From assembly GCA_903927955.1 (NCBI GenBank), contig CAIYOW010000019.1:1-51222 (forward strand): 51,222 nucleotides of DNA, in the 5' to 3' direction. Shown one piece after another: positions 16,538-25,451 of this stretch (its first letter is position 1; every line of letters starts with the position of its first letter). Source of the DNA: an uncultured Methylococcaceae bacterium (GTDB lineage: Bacteria; Pseudomonadota; Gammaproteobacteria; Methylococcales; Methylomonadaceae). The position numbers and the translations under genes are program-made. Below the pieces are notes generated by a model. It saw only the letters and a list, made by a program, of their open reading frames with translations, made no database searches and was not told where the DNA came from.

Positions 16538-16975
16538 TTAATGACTGTCAGCAGGGCGGTATTTTATCAATAGCCAGTGGTTTTGTGTTTCTGTATTTTG
16601 GTACAACACTTCATCCATACAAGACTTGATAATTTTTAGCCCCATGCCGCTTTCGGGCAGGCTGTCAAAATCATTAGGGTCAAAATCAAACTGAGCATCC
16701 AAATTGTCAAGGTCATAGGTTTCGAAAGTCTTACCATTGTCTTTCACATCGATAGATAAATAACGATTGGTCAGCAAATAAGTGATGGCTATCGTATGAC
16801 ATTCTGATCCCGCACAGGCGTGTTCAATGGAATTGTTGATGGTTTCCACGACCGCTATTTCAATTTCCGCTTGCTCATCTTCCGTAAAATGATTTGCCGC
16901 GACTTCTTTGGCGCATATTGCCGCTAATCTTACATTACCCAATTTGCTTTGGATAGTGAGTGTAATGTGGTTCAT
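16538..16975 (-). CDS. RsbW-like anti-sigma serine kinase (HATPase fold)
   Basis: 145 residues. The GHKL ATPase motifs are present: N box EIAVVETINNSIEHA with its Mg-binding Asn, VKDNGKTF (G1-type box) and ESGMGLKIIKSCMDEV (G2-type box). The family phosphorylates a STAS protein and, when not bound to it, sequesters a sigma factor or other target. It faces the STAS and RsbU-like genes tail to tail, completing a three-part partner switch. The controlled sigma factor is not in the window. Confidence 0.88.
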   Translation of the reverse strand: MNHITLTIQSKLGNVRLAAICAKEVAANHFTEDEQAEIEIAVVETINNSIEHACAGSECHTIAITYLLTNRYLSIDVKDNGKTFETYDLDNLDAQFDFDPNDFDSLPESGMGLKIIKSCMDEVLYQNTETQNHWLLIKYRPADSH

Positions 16976-17444
16976 GAATTCATTTGACCCTTATTATTTT
17001 TATCAAATATAACAAAATCGATTGCGTGTGGCTGTTGTGCAGGAAATTAGGGGCATCCTAATAAAATGCCATCAAGAAAGTCGGAACGAGTCTCTCACAT
17101 GGCCTTATGCCGTATTGTGATAGCCTACAAAGTTGCCTGTCTTACATTACGGAACCCACCGGCTCTACTGTTATCGGGGAAAAGTCCTCGAACACCGATA
17201 CCGATAATTTGGCATCAATCAACTTCAGCCACTGATTTAAACAACCCAAGGTCAAAGAAAGCCTGCTTGCTGCCGAAGAACGGGCATCCAAGCACAATAG
17301 TTCTGGCTGGTGTTCTTCGGGCAATATTATAGTCTGGTTACAGTTTTTTTAAAATTAAAAAAACTGATATGCCCGATAGCCACTGAGAATGCTGGTTGAG
17401 CGTTTATAATAATAGCCGCTTCTGTCAACCACCCCCTTTTTACC
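16976..17444. other. 469-base interval without a supported gene
   Basis: No frame here has recognisable protein features; the longest (17142-17324, minus, 60 codons) has no known motif and no clear ribosome site and may be a decayed gene end. The one clear structure is an AT-rich perfect palindrome at 17341-17366 (CAGTTTTTTTAA, then AA, then its complement), 79 bases upstream of the membrane-protein gene at 17445; it could act as a bidirectional terminator. Confidence 0.5.
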
Positions 17445-17957
17445 ATGAGCTTATTATTAAATTATTTGCCGCTTTGCTGGTTTCGCAACAATCCCGCTGA
17501 TTTGATGCCGTCAAAGTCGTTCATGTTGAACACTATTGCCTTTTATCTGGTGTCGGGCATTATCGTTGAAGGTTTGATTGCCGATTTCGCCGATGGCACA
17601 CTGGAAGTTTTGTTGCGTACTTTCATGGCGTTTATGTCAATTTCAGTTTTTTTGTTGGCCAGCAAACAATGGCGGTTATTCTTTCAGTTGTTCACTGCCA
17701 TTTTTGTTTGTGAAAATTTTATTATGACGTGGGCAATTTTTGCCGAAGTGTTAGACGAAGTGATGGTGGCCAGGCACTATGAATACCGCGAAGCGATTTC
17801 CATTTCACTGGCAACGGTGCTGGTGGCTTGGTATCTGTCGATCATTGGCTATATTTTGCGGCAGGTGTTTGGCTACAAGATGAACATTAGCCTATTGCTT
17901 GCGTTTTGCTATTTTGTATTGACTTATGGTTTGCCCATGGCATTTATGGACATGTAA
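17445..17957 (+). CDS. Hypothetical integral membrane protein
   Basis: 170 residues with about four transmembrane segments: roughly 27-48 (MLNTIAFYLVSGIIVEGLIA), 57-75, 79-103 (LFFQLFTAIFVCENFIMTWA) and 120-165 in two spans (SLATVLVAWYLSIIGYIL; SLLLAFCYFVLTYG). The short N-terminal LPLCWFRNNPADLMPSKSFM is likely cytoplasmic. I do not recognise the family; Yip1-type or other small multipass proteins are possible. The neighbours (partner-switch genes, trpS) give no functional clue. Confidence 0.65.
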   Translation: MSLLLNYLPLCWFRNNPADLMPSKSFMLNTIAFYLVSGIIVEGLIADFADGTLEVLLRTFMAFMSISVFLLASKQWRLFFQLFTAIFVCENFIMTWAIFAEVLDEVMVARHYEYREAISISLATVLVAWYLSIIGYILRQVFGYKMNISLLLAFCYFVLTYGLPMAFMDM

Positions 17958-18096
17958 AACAATACAGTTGCTTTCTTTAAAAAATCCAGTATAAAAGCCT
18001 CACTCAAAAACTGGCAGAAGGCGGTGCTATATTGACCACCCCAAACGGCTTGGGAAATATAGCGGTGCTTCGCCACTCACGGAATTCTACTTAAAC

Positions 18097-19107
18097 ATGA
18101 CTAAAGCAATTGTTTTAACCGGTATCACCACTACCGGCACGCCTCACTTGGGTAACTACGTCGGGGCTATCCGGCCCGCCATTGCCGCCAGCAAAGACCC
18201 CGGCTACGCCCCGTTTTATTTCCTGGCCGATTACCACGCACTGATCAAATGCCATGAACCGGAAAAAGTCCGCCAGTCAAGCCTGGAGATTGCCGCCACT
18301 TGGCTGGCATTAGGGCTGGATACCTCAAACGCGGTGTTTTATCGGCAATCCGATGTGCCAGAAATTTTGGAATTGGCGTGGATGCTGACCTGTGTCACTT
18401 CAAAAGGCTTGATGAACCGTGCCCATGCCTACAAAGCAGCAGTGTCTGACAATGAAGAAAGCGGTGAAAATGATCCTGACAAAGGCATTGCTATGGGCTT
18501 GTTCAGCTATCCCATCCTGATGGCGGCAGACATACTGATGTTCAATGCCAATAAAGTGCCGGTGGGCAAAGACCAAATCCAGCATATTGAAATGGCCCGC
18601 GATATTGCCGGACGCTTTAACCATATCTATGGTGAGCATTTTGTCTTGCCGGAAGCGGTCATTGATGAACACGGTGCCGTCCTGTCCGGTCTGGATGGCA
18701 GAAAAATGAGCAAAAGCTATAACAATACCATCCCCTTGTTTGAGCCGGAAAAGAAATTACGCAAGCTTATCAACAAAATCAAAACCAACTCGCTGGAACC
18801 TGGCGAACCTAAAGACCCTAACGGCTGTACGCTTTTCAGCATTTACCAAGCTTTTGCGACCGCTGGAGAAATGGCTCATATCCGCCAGCGCTATGCGGAA
18901 GGTATTGGTTGGGGTGAAATGAAGCAAACCTTGTTCGAGCATATCAACGAACAGATTGCACCGGCGCGTGAACGTTACGAAGCCCTGATGCAAGCGCCCG
19001 AACATATCGAAGCCGAATTGCAATCGGGGGCCGAAAAAGCCCGCGCCATCAGCGCACCTTTCTTGGCTGAACTACGCAAAGCGGTGGGTATTGCTAAGAT
19101 AGCTTGA
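18097..19107 (+). CDS. trpS: Tryptophanyl-tRNA synthetase
   Basis: 336 residues, the normal length. The class I signatures are in place: [14 protein letters not shown] holds the HIGH-equivalent (residues ~13-20) and [15 protein letters not shown] is the KMSKS loop. [29 protein letters not shown] is the conserved tryptophan and adenylate region. It charges tRNA-Trp in the cytoplasm. It stands alone, with phoH convergent 36 bases past its stop. Confidence 0.97.
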   Translation: MTKAIVLTGITTTGTPHLGNYVGAIRPAIAASKDPGYAPFYFLADYHALIKCHEPEKVRQSSLEIAATWLALGLDTSNAVFYRQSDVPEILELAWMLTCVTSKGLMNRAHAYKAAVSDNEESGENDPDKGIAMGLFSYPILMAADILMFNANKVPVGKDQIQHIEMARDIAGRFNHIYGEHFVLPEAVIDEHGAVLSGLDGRKMSKSYNNTIPLFEPEKKLRKLINKIKTNSLEPGEPKDPNGCTLFSIYQAFATAGEMAHIRQRYAEGIGWGEMKQTLFEHINEQIAPARERYEALMQAPEHIEAELQSGAEKARAISAPFLAELRKAVGIAKIA

Positions 19108-19143
19108 TTAGGCCTGCCCAACAATGCATAAAGAACGGCTTGT

Positions 19144-20559
19144 TTACAAAATATCCGACGCATAATCCGCCAAACGCGACCGCTCGCCGCGTCTTAAAGT
19201 GATATGGGCACCGTGTTGCCAAGTTTTGAAGCGGTCCACCACATAGGTCAACCCCGATGTGGTGGCGGTCAAATAAGGCGTGTCGATTTGCGACAAGTTG
19301 CCGATGCAGATAATCTTGGTGCCAGGGCCGGCGCGGGTGATGAGGGTTTTCATCTGCTTGGAAGTTAAGTTTTGGGCTTCATCAATAATCAAAAAACGGC
19401 TCAAGAACGTGCGTCCGCGCATGAAGTTGAGGGAGCGTATCTTGACCCGGTTCATTAAAATGTTTTTGGTCGCGCCTTGCTCCCACTCATTCTGGCCAGA
19501 ACGGCTACCGAGCAATTCGAGGTTGTCCATCAACGCCCCCATCCACGGAGCCATTTTTTCTTCTTCGGTGCCTGGCAAAAAGCCAATATCTTCACCAATA
19601 GGCACCGTTTCGCGGGTCATCACAATTTCGTTGTAGAGCTTTCTCTCCAGCGTCATGGTCAAGCCTGCCGCTAAAGCCAATAGGGTTTTGCCGGTGCCTG
19701 CCGTGCCTAGCAGCGTGACAAAATCAATTTCAGGGTCAAGCAGTACGTTAAAGGCAAAATTTTGTTCACGGTTTTTGGCGGTTATGCCCCAGACATTATT
19801 GTGTTTGGAGCGGTAATCGCGCGCCAATTCCAATACGGCAACGTGGCCTTCCACCAAACGGACAATGGCTTCAAAATTGAACTCGTCGTCCATGTACAAA
19901 TATTGGTTGGGATACCATTCCGCCACCAGCGGGTCTTCCAGCCGGTAAAAAGTACGGTCTTTCTCTTGCCAAGAATGCATGGTGCTGCCATGTCCGTCCC
20001 AAAAGTCGCTGTCCAATTGGGTGGCGCCGCTATACAACAAATCAATGTCATCAAGCGTTTGGTCGTTATGGTAATCTTCAGCAAACAACTCCAAGGTTGC
20101 CGCTTTAATACGCATATTAATGTCTTTGGACACCAATATGACTTTAATGTCAGGCAGCCGTTTGGTCAGTGCCAAAACAATGCTTAAAATGGAGTTGTCC
20201 GCCAAACTGCCGGGCATGGAATCGGGCAGCAGTTCGGTCAGTGTGCTGGTCTGAAAATACAGCCGACCCGCACAATCGGCGGCCTCATGGGGGCCGTGGG
20301 TAATGCTGGATAACGCCAAGCCATCGTTAAGGGTTTGTTGGTTGGCATCGCGGATCAGTTCATCGAAAAAACGGCTGGCTTGGCGGACGTTGCGTGCCAC
20401 TTCGGTAAGGCCTTTTTTGCCGTTATCCAGTTCTTCCAAAACCACCATTGGAATAAAAAGATCGTGTTCTTGAAACCGAAAAATGGCCGCCGGGTCGTGC
20501 ATCAGCACATTGGTGTCCAACACAAACAGTTTTTTGTCGGGGGTTGTCTTAATGTTCAT
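19144..20559 (-). CDS. PIN-domain and PhoH-type ATPase fusion (PhoH2)
   Basis: 471 residues. The N-terminal PIN nuclease domain (about 10-150) begins KLFVLDTNVLMHDPAAIF with its acidic residue and MVVLEELDNGKKG with another. The PhoH domain (about 245-471) has Walker A LLGTAGTGKTLLALAA, and Walker B in RFLIIDEAQNLT. The PIN-PhoH (PhoH2/YlaK) architecture is described as an RNA helicase-nuclease acting on RNA. The gene is convergent with trpS and shares its strand with bcp and gcvR upstream. Confidence 0.93.
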   Translation of the reverse strand: MNIKTTPDKKLFVLDTNVLMHDPAAIFRFQEHDLFIPMVVLEELDNGKKGLTEVARNVRQASRFFDELIRDANQQTLNDGLALSSITHGPHEAADCAGRLYFQTSTLTELLPDSMPGSLADNSILSIVLALTKRLPDIKVILVSKDINMRIKAATLELFAEDYHNDQTLDDIDLLYSGATQLDSDFWDGHGSTMHSWQEKDRTFYRLEDPLVAEWYPNQYLYMDDEFNFEAIVRLVEGHVAVLELARDYRSKHNNVWGITAKNREQNFAFNVLLDPEIDFVTLLGTAGTGKTLLALAAGLTMTLERKLYNEIVMTRETVPIGEDIGFLPGTEEEKMAPWMGALMDNLELLGSRSGQNEWEQGATKNILMNRVKIRSLNFMRGRTFLSRFLIIDEAQNLTSKQMKTLITRAGPGTKIICIGNLSQIDTPYLTATTSGLTYVVDRFKTWQHGAHITLRRGERSRLADYASDIL

Positions 20560-20611
20560 GCGTACGAATGTGGGGGCTGTCGGTTACAGGAGAAGCCAGG
20601 GTAGCAGTGGG

Positions 20612-21085
20612 CTAAGCTCCTTGTTCAGCCAAAGCCGCTAGCACGGCTTGGCAATGGTCTTTCACTTTAACCTTACGCCATTCTTTGATTAACACGCCTT
20701 GGCAATCGATCAAAAAAGTGCTGCGCTCAATGCCGCGTACCTGCTTGCCATACATAGCCTTCATTTTTATGACATCAAATTGTTGGCATAATTTTTCGTC
20801 CACATCGGCGAGCAGTTCAAACGGCAGGCACTGCTTGCTTTTAAAGCCTTCGTGGACGCGCACACTGTCCCTGGACACGCCTAATATGACAGCGTTTGCC
20901 GCGTTGAATTGGTCAATGGCGTCCCTGAACGCTTGAGCTTCCAGAGTACACCCCGGCGTGTTGTCCTTGGGGTAAAAATATAACACAACAAAGCGCCCTT
21001 GATAATCTGACAATCGAACCGTCTGCCCTTGGGTAGAGGGTAGCTCAAAATCAGGGACGGGATTACCGAGTGCTGTCTGGGTCAT
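20612..21085 (-). CDS. bcp: Thioredoxin-dependent peroxiredoxin Bcp/PrxQ
   Basis: 157 residues. The peroxidatic Cys is in YPKDNTPGCTLEAQAFRDA. The classical PrxQ motif is GCTxEACxFRD, with a resolving Cys five residues later; here that position is Gln, so the enzyme must use another Cys (there are Cys in KQCLPFELL and EKLCQQFDV) or work as a 1-Cys type. It reduces hydrogen peroxide and organic peroxides in the cytoplasm. It lies 7 bases after gcvR on the same strand, the conserved gcvR-bcp order of gammaproteobacteria. Confidence 0.93.
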   Translation of the reverse strand: MTQTALGNPVPDFELPSTQGQTVRLSDYQGRFVVLYFYPKDNTPGCTLEAQAFRDAIDQFNAANAVILGVSRDSVRVHEGFKSKQCLPFELLADVDEKLCQQFDVIKMKAMYGKQVRGIERSTFLIDCQGVLIKEWRKVKVKDHCQAVLAALAEQGA

Positions 21086-21092
21086 GTATAAC

Positions 21093-21617
21093 CTACCGTT
21101 TTATGGGTTCAAGAATCGCATCTATGTTAATTTGATCACAGAAATCTAAAAATTCTTCGCGCAATGATAATAAATGCAGTCTAGGAGGGATTAAAATGAT
21201 AAATTTAGTGGAGAAGATGGGGGTTTGGATATAAGGGGCAAGATAAGAGCTGCCGCTGATTTCCTCAATGTCAATCTCGCGGTCAATCAGAAAAGATGTG
21301 ATTGACTCAATGACATTTTGTTTGTCCAAAGAAATGGTTTCTAAAGAATACGGCACACAGTCGCGGACCTTGTCCTTGGCTTCAGGGCGCAGCGTATGTA
21401 CTTTGATTTCCATGCGTTTTTCCAAGATATCCAAGTGGCTTTCCAATTTGGCGACTTGGTTCCAATTGCCCTGCACCAACAGATAACCGGCTGCCGATTG
21501 CGCCAAACGTGTAGTGCGTATTTCCATGATATTGCAATTGCAATCACGTACAGCGGACAAAATTTCCGCAATAAAATTGAGCTGGAGGTTGCCTAAGGCG
21601 GTAATGGCTAGTTGCAT
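21093..21617 (-). CDS. gcvR: GcvR-like tandem ACT-domain regulatory protein
   Basis: 174 residues from ATG 21617, where the ACT-type sequence begins (MQLAITALGNLQLNFIAEIL). A longer frame to 21731 has an unrelated hydrophobic extension and is not preferred. Two ACT repeats occupy about 1-85 and 90-174: the first has NCNIMEIRTTRLAQSAAGYL, the second ITSFLIDREIDIEEISGSSY. In E. coli GcvR binds glycine and restrains the activator GcvA of the glycine cleavage operon. The gene is directly upstream of bcp, the usual context. Confidence 0.8.
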   Translation of the reverse strand: MQLAITALGNLQLNFIAEILSAVRDCNCNIMEIRTTRLAQSAAGYLLVQGNWNQVAKLESHLDILEKRMEIKVHTLRPEAKDKVRDCVPYSLETISLDKQNVIESITSFLIDREIDIEEISGSSYLAPYIQTPIFSTKFIILIPPRLHLLSLREEFLDFCDQINIDAILEPIKR

Positions 21618-21751
21618 AGTATTTTCTAAATTTTCTTGGCAGTTTATCATCAAATGCACCGAACTATGTGAAAGCAAGGCAAGCACTAAACAAATAATGC
21701 AAATTTCTCCGACAATCGGCATTTTTACCACTTACATGTTAACGCAACAAT

Positions 21752-22612
21752 ATGACAAATTTCTCACAAGACATACGTCCCTACAGAAGCAATAAAACGG
21801 ATTCCAACGGAAATTTTCGGGAAGAAAATTTGATTTTGGCGGACTTAAATGCCACTACCGACGACAGCGCGCTACAAATTGCGCCATTGCGGCACTGGCA
21901 AGACGATGAAGAGGCAATGGGGCGGCTAGTGATTAATACTGAGTCTGATGGATTGCCTTATGCACAAGAAATTGCTGTGCCGGATACCGGCAAGACCGAT
22001 ATTTTTCTGGGGGCAAGAGAGGTTTTGCCGATACTTGACCAGCCGATCACGCCGCTAGTGGCTATTAATGAACCAGTAGTGCCATCTCGCGTGTCGCGCA
22101 TAGAGCCGTTATTGGATGGTATTGGCTTAACCGACCAAGCCGATGAACGAGATGCAGCAATAAAGCTTGCAAAAAAGCCATTAAAACCAGCAGCAGTTAC
22201 ACCAAGCCCCACTGTGATGCCGCCAGAAACTGTTATGCCTTTTGTGGTGGAGTCATTCGTTGCCTCGCATCGGGTTATGCGCACTGGTTTTAACACTGGG
22301 CAGAATGGTGCTACTGATAATGATAATACCGAAACAGAATTGGAGGCTGTGGCGGAAGACGTGCTGCAAGAGGACAAGACCGCGACATTTGGTGCCGCTA
22401 GTGCCGCTGCCGAGACTCCAAGGGATAAGCATCCGGACGCTATCCGGCTACCTGTGTGGGCGGTAACCTTAATAACGGCAACCTTGCTGTCACTGCTCGC
22501 CGCCACCGTAAGCCTGGTAATGACCATAACAACACTCAAGACCGAAGTAGGTCGGTTAAGTGCCTTAATAGCAATCGTGAAAGATGATGTTGAAGTGCTG
22601 GGTCAAAAATAA
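21752..22612 (+). CDS. Hypothetical single-span membrane protein with long disordered N-terminal region
   Basis: 286 residues. Residues 1-230 are acidic, Pro/Thr/Ala-rich and without predicted secondary structure. A single transmembrane helix follows (VTLITATLLSLLAATVSLVM, about 235-257), then a short coiled-coil tail (TTLKTEVGRLSALIAIVKDD). The topology suggests a tail-anchored protein with a large cytoplasmic arm. I do not recognise it. It is divergent from gcvR and precedes the SUF operon, but a 116-base gap with an Rrf2-type operator separates them, so it is probably not part of SUF. Confidence 0.6.
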   Translation: MTNFSQDIRPYRSNKTDSNGNFREENLILADLNATTDDSALQIAPLRHWQDDEEAMGRLVINTESDGLPYAQEIAVPDTGKTDIFLGAREVLPILDQPITPLVAINEPVVPSRVSRIEPLLDGIGLTDQADERDAAIKLAKKPLKPAAVTPSPTVMPPETVMPFVVESFVASHRVMRTGFNTGQNGATDNDNTETELEAVAEDVLQEDKTATFGAASAAAETPRDKHPDAIRLPVWAVTLITATLLSLLAATVSLVMTITTLKTEVGRLSALIAIVKDDVEVLGQK

Positions 22613-22691
22613 GCACTTTCTTCCGTTATTGGCTGGCAGCCGTTAATTTTTTCGCGCATGATCAGCCCGATTGTTTACTCCCGACTTAAAT

Positions 22692-22708
22692 AGTACTAAA
22701 ATAGTACT
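22692..22708. promoter_or_regulatory. Rrf2-type operator upstream of the SUF operon
   Basis: AGTACT (22692-22697), five A/T bases AAAAT, then AGTACT (22703-22708). Both half sites are palindromic, so the unit is at once a direct and an inverted repeat. It lies 20 bases before the sufR start, where an autorepressor of the IscR/SufR type would bind. Confidence 0.6.
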
Positions 22709-22728
22709 CAATTAACGGGGGGCAGGAC

Positions 22729-23178
22729 ATGTTACGGGTAGGCAAGCTGACAGATTATGCCACAGTGATCTTAAGCGTTATGGCAAAAGACAAAAACCAC
22801 GTGTTTGCAGCGATGGAAATGGCTGCATTGACAGGTATTGCCTTGCCCACAGTCAGTAAGATATTGAAAATATTGGTCAACGCTAAAATATTAATGTCCG
22901 TGCGCGGTGCCAAAGGTGGTTATCTGCTCGCGGGTGAACCCAATGGCATCACCGTGGCAGCGATTATCAGCGCATTGGAAGGCCCAATTGCCCTAACCGA
23001 GTGTAGCCTATCCAAACAAGCCTGTGCGGCGGCCTCCGGTTGCGGCATCCGGGCCAACTGGCATGTCATCAATCAAACCATTTATAACGCACTGGCTTCC
23101 GTGACCTTGGCCGACTTGATAAAACCCGCAGCTGGGTTAGAAGAAGCTTATGTCCCTCTCACCAGCCTATACCAATAA
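22729..23178 (+). CDS. sufR: Rrf2-family SUF operon regulator
   Basis: 149 residues. The N-terminal winged helix starts [20 protein letters not shown], with the recognition region [16 protein letters not shown] and wing [13 protein letters not shown]. The cluster-binding loop has three Cys in [17 protein letters not shown], as in IscR and the SUF-associated Rrf2 regulator (TIGR02944). It would sense [Fe-S] status and control the suf genes that follow; sufB starts 11 bases after its stop. A GGGGGGCAGGAC region gives the ribosome site. Confidence 0.92.
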   Translation: MLRVGKLTDYATVILSVMAKDKNHVFAAMEMAALTGIALPTVSKILKILVNAKILMSVRGAKGGYLLAGEPNGITVAAIISALEGPIALTECSLSKQACAAASGCGIRANWHVINQTIYNALASVTLADLIKPAAGLEEAYVPLTSLYQ

Positions 23179-23188
23179 GAGATGCCTT

Positions 23189-24637
23189 ATGTCAGCAAGC
23201 GCGCAAGAAATTAACAACCTGATCAACCAAGATTACAAACAAGGATTTGTGACAGAGGTAGCTGCCGACACTTTCCCACCGGGGCTAAACGAGACCATTA
23301 TCCGCCAGCTATCTAAGGTTAAAAACGAACCAGCCTTTATGCTCGACTACCGTCTAAACGCATTCCGCCATTGGCAGACCCTAAAAGCACCGGAATGGGC
23401 GCAAGTCAACATAGAGCCGATAGACTATCAGGCAATCAGCTACTACTCGGCGCCCAAACGCAAAGAAGACGGCCCTAAAAGCTTGGATGAAATCGACCCG
23501 CAAGTGTTGGATGCCTACAAAAAACTGGGCATTCCACTGGATGAACAGGAACGCTTGGCAGGCATAGCCGTGGATGCCGTGTTCGATAGCGTGTCGGTGG
23601 CCACCACCTTTAAAGGCAAGCTGAAAGAAGCAGGGGTGATTTTTTGTCCCATGTCTGAAGCCTTGCGCGATCACCCTGAGTTAATCAAACAGTATCTCAG
23701 TTCGGTGGTGCCAATTAGCGATAATTATTTTGCCGCGCTTAATTCCGCTGTGTTTACTGATGGTTCGTTTGTCTATATCCCCAAAGGGGTGCGCTGCCCA
23801 ATGGAGCTATCCACCTACTTCCGCATCAATGCCGCTAACACCGGACAATTTGAACGCACCCTGATTATTGCCGACGAAGGCAGCCATGTCTCCTATTTGG
23901 AAGGTTGCACCGCCCCCATGCGCGATGAAAACCAGCTACATGCCGCAGTAGTCGAGCTGATCGCACTAAAAGACGCCACCATTAAATATTCCACGGTACA
24001 AAACTGGTATCCGGGTGACAAAGACGGCAAAGGCGGCATTTATAATTTTGTCACCAAACGCGCCGATTGCCGAGGCGACAACGCAAAAGTATCGTGGACA
24101 CAAGTGGAAACCGGATCGGCAATCACTTGGAAATATCCCAGCTGCATCTTGACCGGCGATAATTCGGTGGGCGAATTTTATTCGGTTGCCGTAACCAATA
24201 ATTGCCAACAGGCCGACACCGGCACCAAAATGATCCACATCGGCAAAAATACCCGCAGCACCATTGTATCCAAAGGCATCTCCGCCGGACGGGCACAAAA
24301 CACCTATCGCGGCTTGGTCAAAGTGCTTAAATCGGCGGAAAATGCCCGCAACCATACCCAATGTGATTCATTATTGGTGGGTGATCGGTGCGGTGCCCAC
24401 ACCTTCCCTTATGTTGAAGTCAAACAACCTACTGCACAAGTGGAACATGAAGCCACCACCTCAAAAATCAGCGAAGACCAATTATTTTTTTGCCAACAAC
24501 GCGGACTGTCCGCCGAAGATGCCGTATCCATGATCGTCAACGGTTTTTGCAAAGAAGTGTTTAAAGAATTGCCTATGGAATTTGCTGTAGAAGCGCAGGC
24601 TTTGTTGGGCTTAAGCTTGGAAGGGTCGGTGGGTTAA
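23189..24637 (+). CDS. sufB: Fe-S cluster assembly scaffold SufB
   Basis: 482 residues from ATG 23189 ([20 protein letters not shown]). An in-frame start at 23150 overlaps sufR and is not preferred. Conserved segments are present: [37 protein letters not shown]-type region ([19 protein letters not shown]), [20 protein letters not shown], and [20 protein letters not shown] with the conserved Cys near the C-terminus. SufB forms the SufBC2D scaffold and carries the nascent cluster. Second gene of the operon. Confidence 0.97.
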   Translation: MSASAQEINNLINQDYKQGFVTEVAADTFPPGLNETIIRQLSKVKNEPAFMLDYRLNAFRHWQTLKAPEWAQVNIEPIDYQAISYYSAPKRKEDGPKSLDEIDPQVLDAYKKLGIPLDEQERLAGIAVDAVFDSVSVATTFKGKLKEAGVIFCPMSEALRDHPELIKQYLSSVVPISDNYFAALNSAVFTDGSFVYIPKGVRCPMELSTYFRINAANTGQFERTLIIADEGSHVSYLEGCTAPMRDENQLHAAVVELIALKDATIKYSTVQNWYPGDKDGKGGIYNFVTKRADCRGDNAKVSWTQVETGSAITWKYPSCILTGDNSVGEFYSVAVTNNCQQADTGTKMIHIGKNTRSTIVSKGISAGRAQNTYRGLVKVLKSAENARNHTQCDSLLVGDRCGAHTFPYVEVKQPTAQVEHEATTSKISEDQLFFCQQRGLSAEDAVSMIVNGFCKEVFKELPMEFAVEAQALLGLSLEGSVG

Positions 24638-24695
24638 ACCGTAGTTTTTGTTACCGCATAACCTCATTATCAAACCCGCAACAAACGGAAAAACC

Positions 24696-25451
24696 ATGCT
24701 CAGCATTAAAGATTTAACAGCCAGTATCAACGATAAAGCCATCCTCAAAGGCATCAACTTGGAAGTCAAAGCTGGCGAAATCCACGCCATTATGGGGCCG
24801 AACGGCTCAGGCAAAAGCACCTTGTCGCATGTCTTGTCGGGCAAGTCCGGCTATGAAGTCACAGGCGGCTCAGCCACCTACCAAGGCAAAGATTTACTGG
24901 CCTTGCCACCGGAAATACGGGCGCGGGAAGGCGTGTTTTTGGCCTTCCAATACCCGCTGGAAATTCCCGGGGTCAGCAATGTCTACCTGTTGAAAGCGGC
25001 TTTGAATGCCGTCCGCAAGCACAATGGCCTTGATGAAGTCGATGCCATGGATTTTTTGACACTGGTAAAAAGCAAAATAAAGGCTTTGGACATGGATGAA
25101 AAATTCCTCTACCGTGCCGTCAATGAAGGCTTTTCCGGTGGCGAGAAAAAACGTAATGAAATCCTACAAATGGCCATACTGGAACCGAAATTGTGCATCC
25201 TTGATGAAACCGATTCTGGCCTTGATATTGACGCGCTGAAAATTGTCGCCGATGGCGTCAATTCGCTACGTTCGCCAGACCGCTCATTCATTATGGTCAC
25301 CCACTACCAACGCTTGCTGGATTACATCAAACCCGACTTTGTGCATGTGTTGGCACACGGGCAAATCATTAAATCTGGCGGGCCAGAATTGGCCTTGGAG
25401 CTGGAAGAAAAAGGCTATGGTTGGCTGGAAGATGGTCAGGTAGCGGCATGA
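24696..25451 (+). CDS. sufC: SufC ATPase of the Fe-S assembly complex
   Basis: 251 residues from ATG 24696 (MLSIKDLTASINDKAILKGI). ABC ATPase motifs: Walker A GPNGSGKSTLSHVL, Q loop FLAFQYPLEIPG, signature FSGGEKKRNEIL, Walker B CILDETDSGLDID, switch His in VTHYQRLL. It powers conformational change of the SufBC2D scaffold. The stop overlaps the sufD start (ATGA, 25448-25451), and sufB ends 58 bases upstream. Confidence 0.97.
   Translation: MLSIKDLTASINDKAILKGINLEVKAGEIHAIMGPNGSGKSTLSHVLSGKSGYEVTGGSATYQGKDLLALPPEIRAREGVFLAFQYPLEIPGVSNVYLLKAALNAVRKHNGLDEVDAMDFLTLVKSKIKALDMDEKFLYRAVNEGFSGGEKKRNEILQMAILEPKLCILDETDSGLDIDALKIVADGVNSLRSPDRSFIMVTHYQRLLDYIKPDFVHVLAHGQIIKSGGPELALELEEKGYGWLEDGQVAA

Noticed and set aside
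17142-17324. 60-codon minus-strand frame
   Set aside because: No motif, no clear ribosome site, no recognised family; noted only as a possible gene remnant.
23150-23188. Longer N-terminus for SufB
   Set aside because: The extension overlaps the end of sufR, while the ATG at 23189 begins the conserved sequence with a ribosome site ahead.
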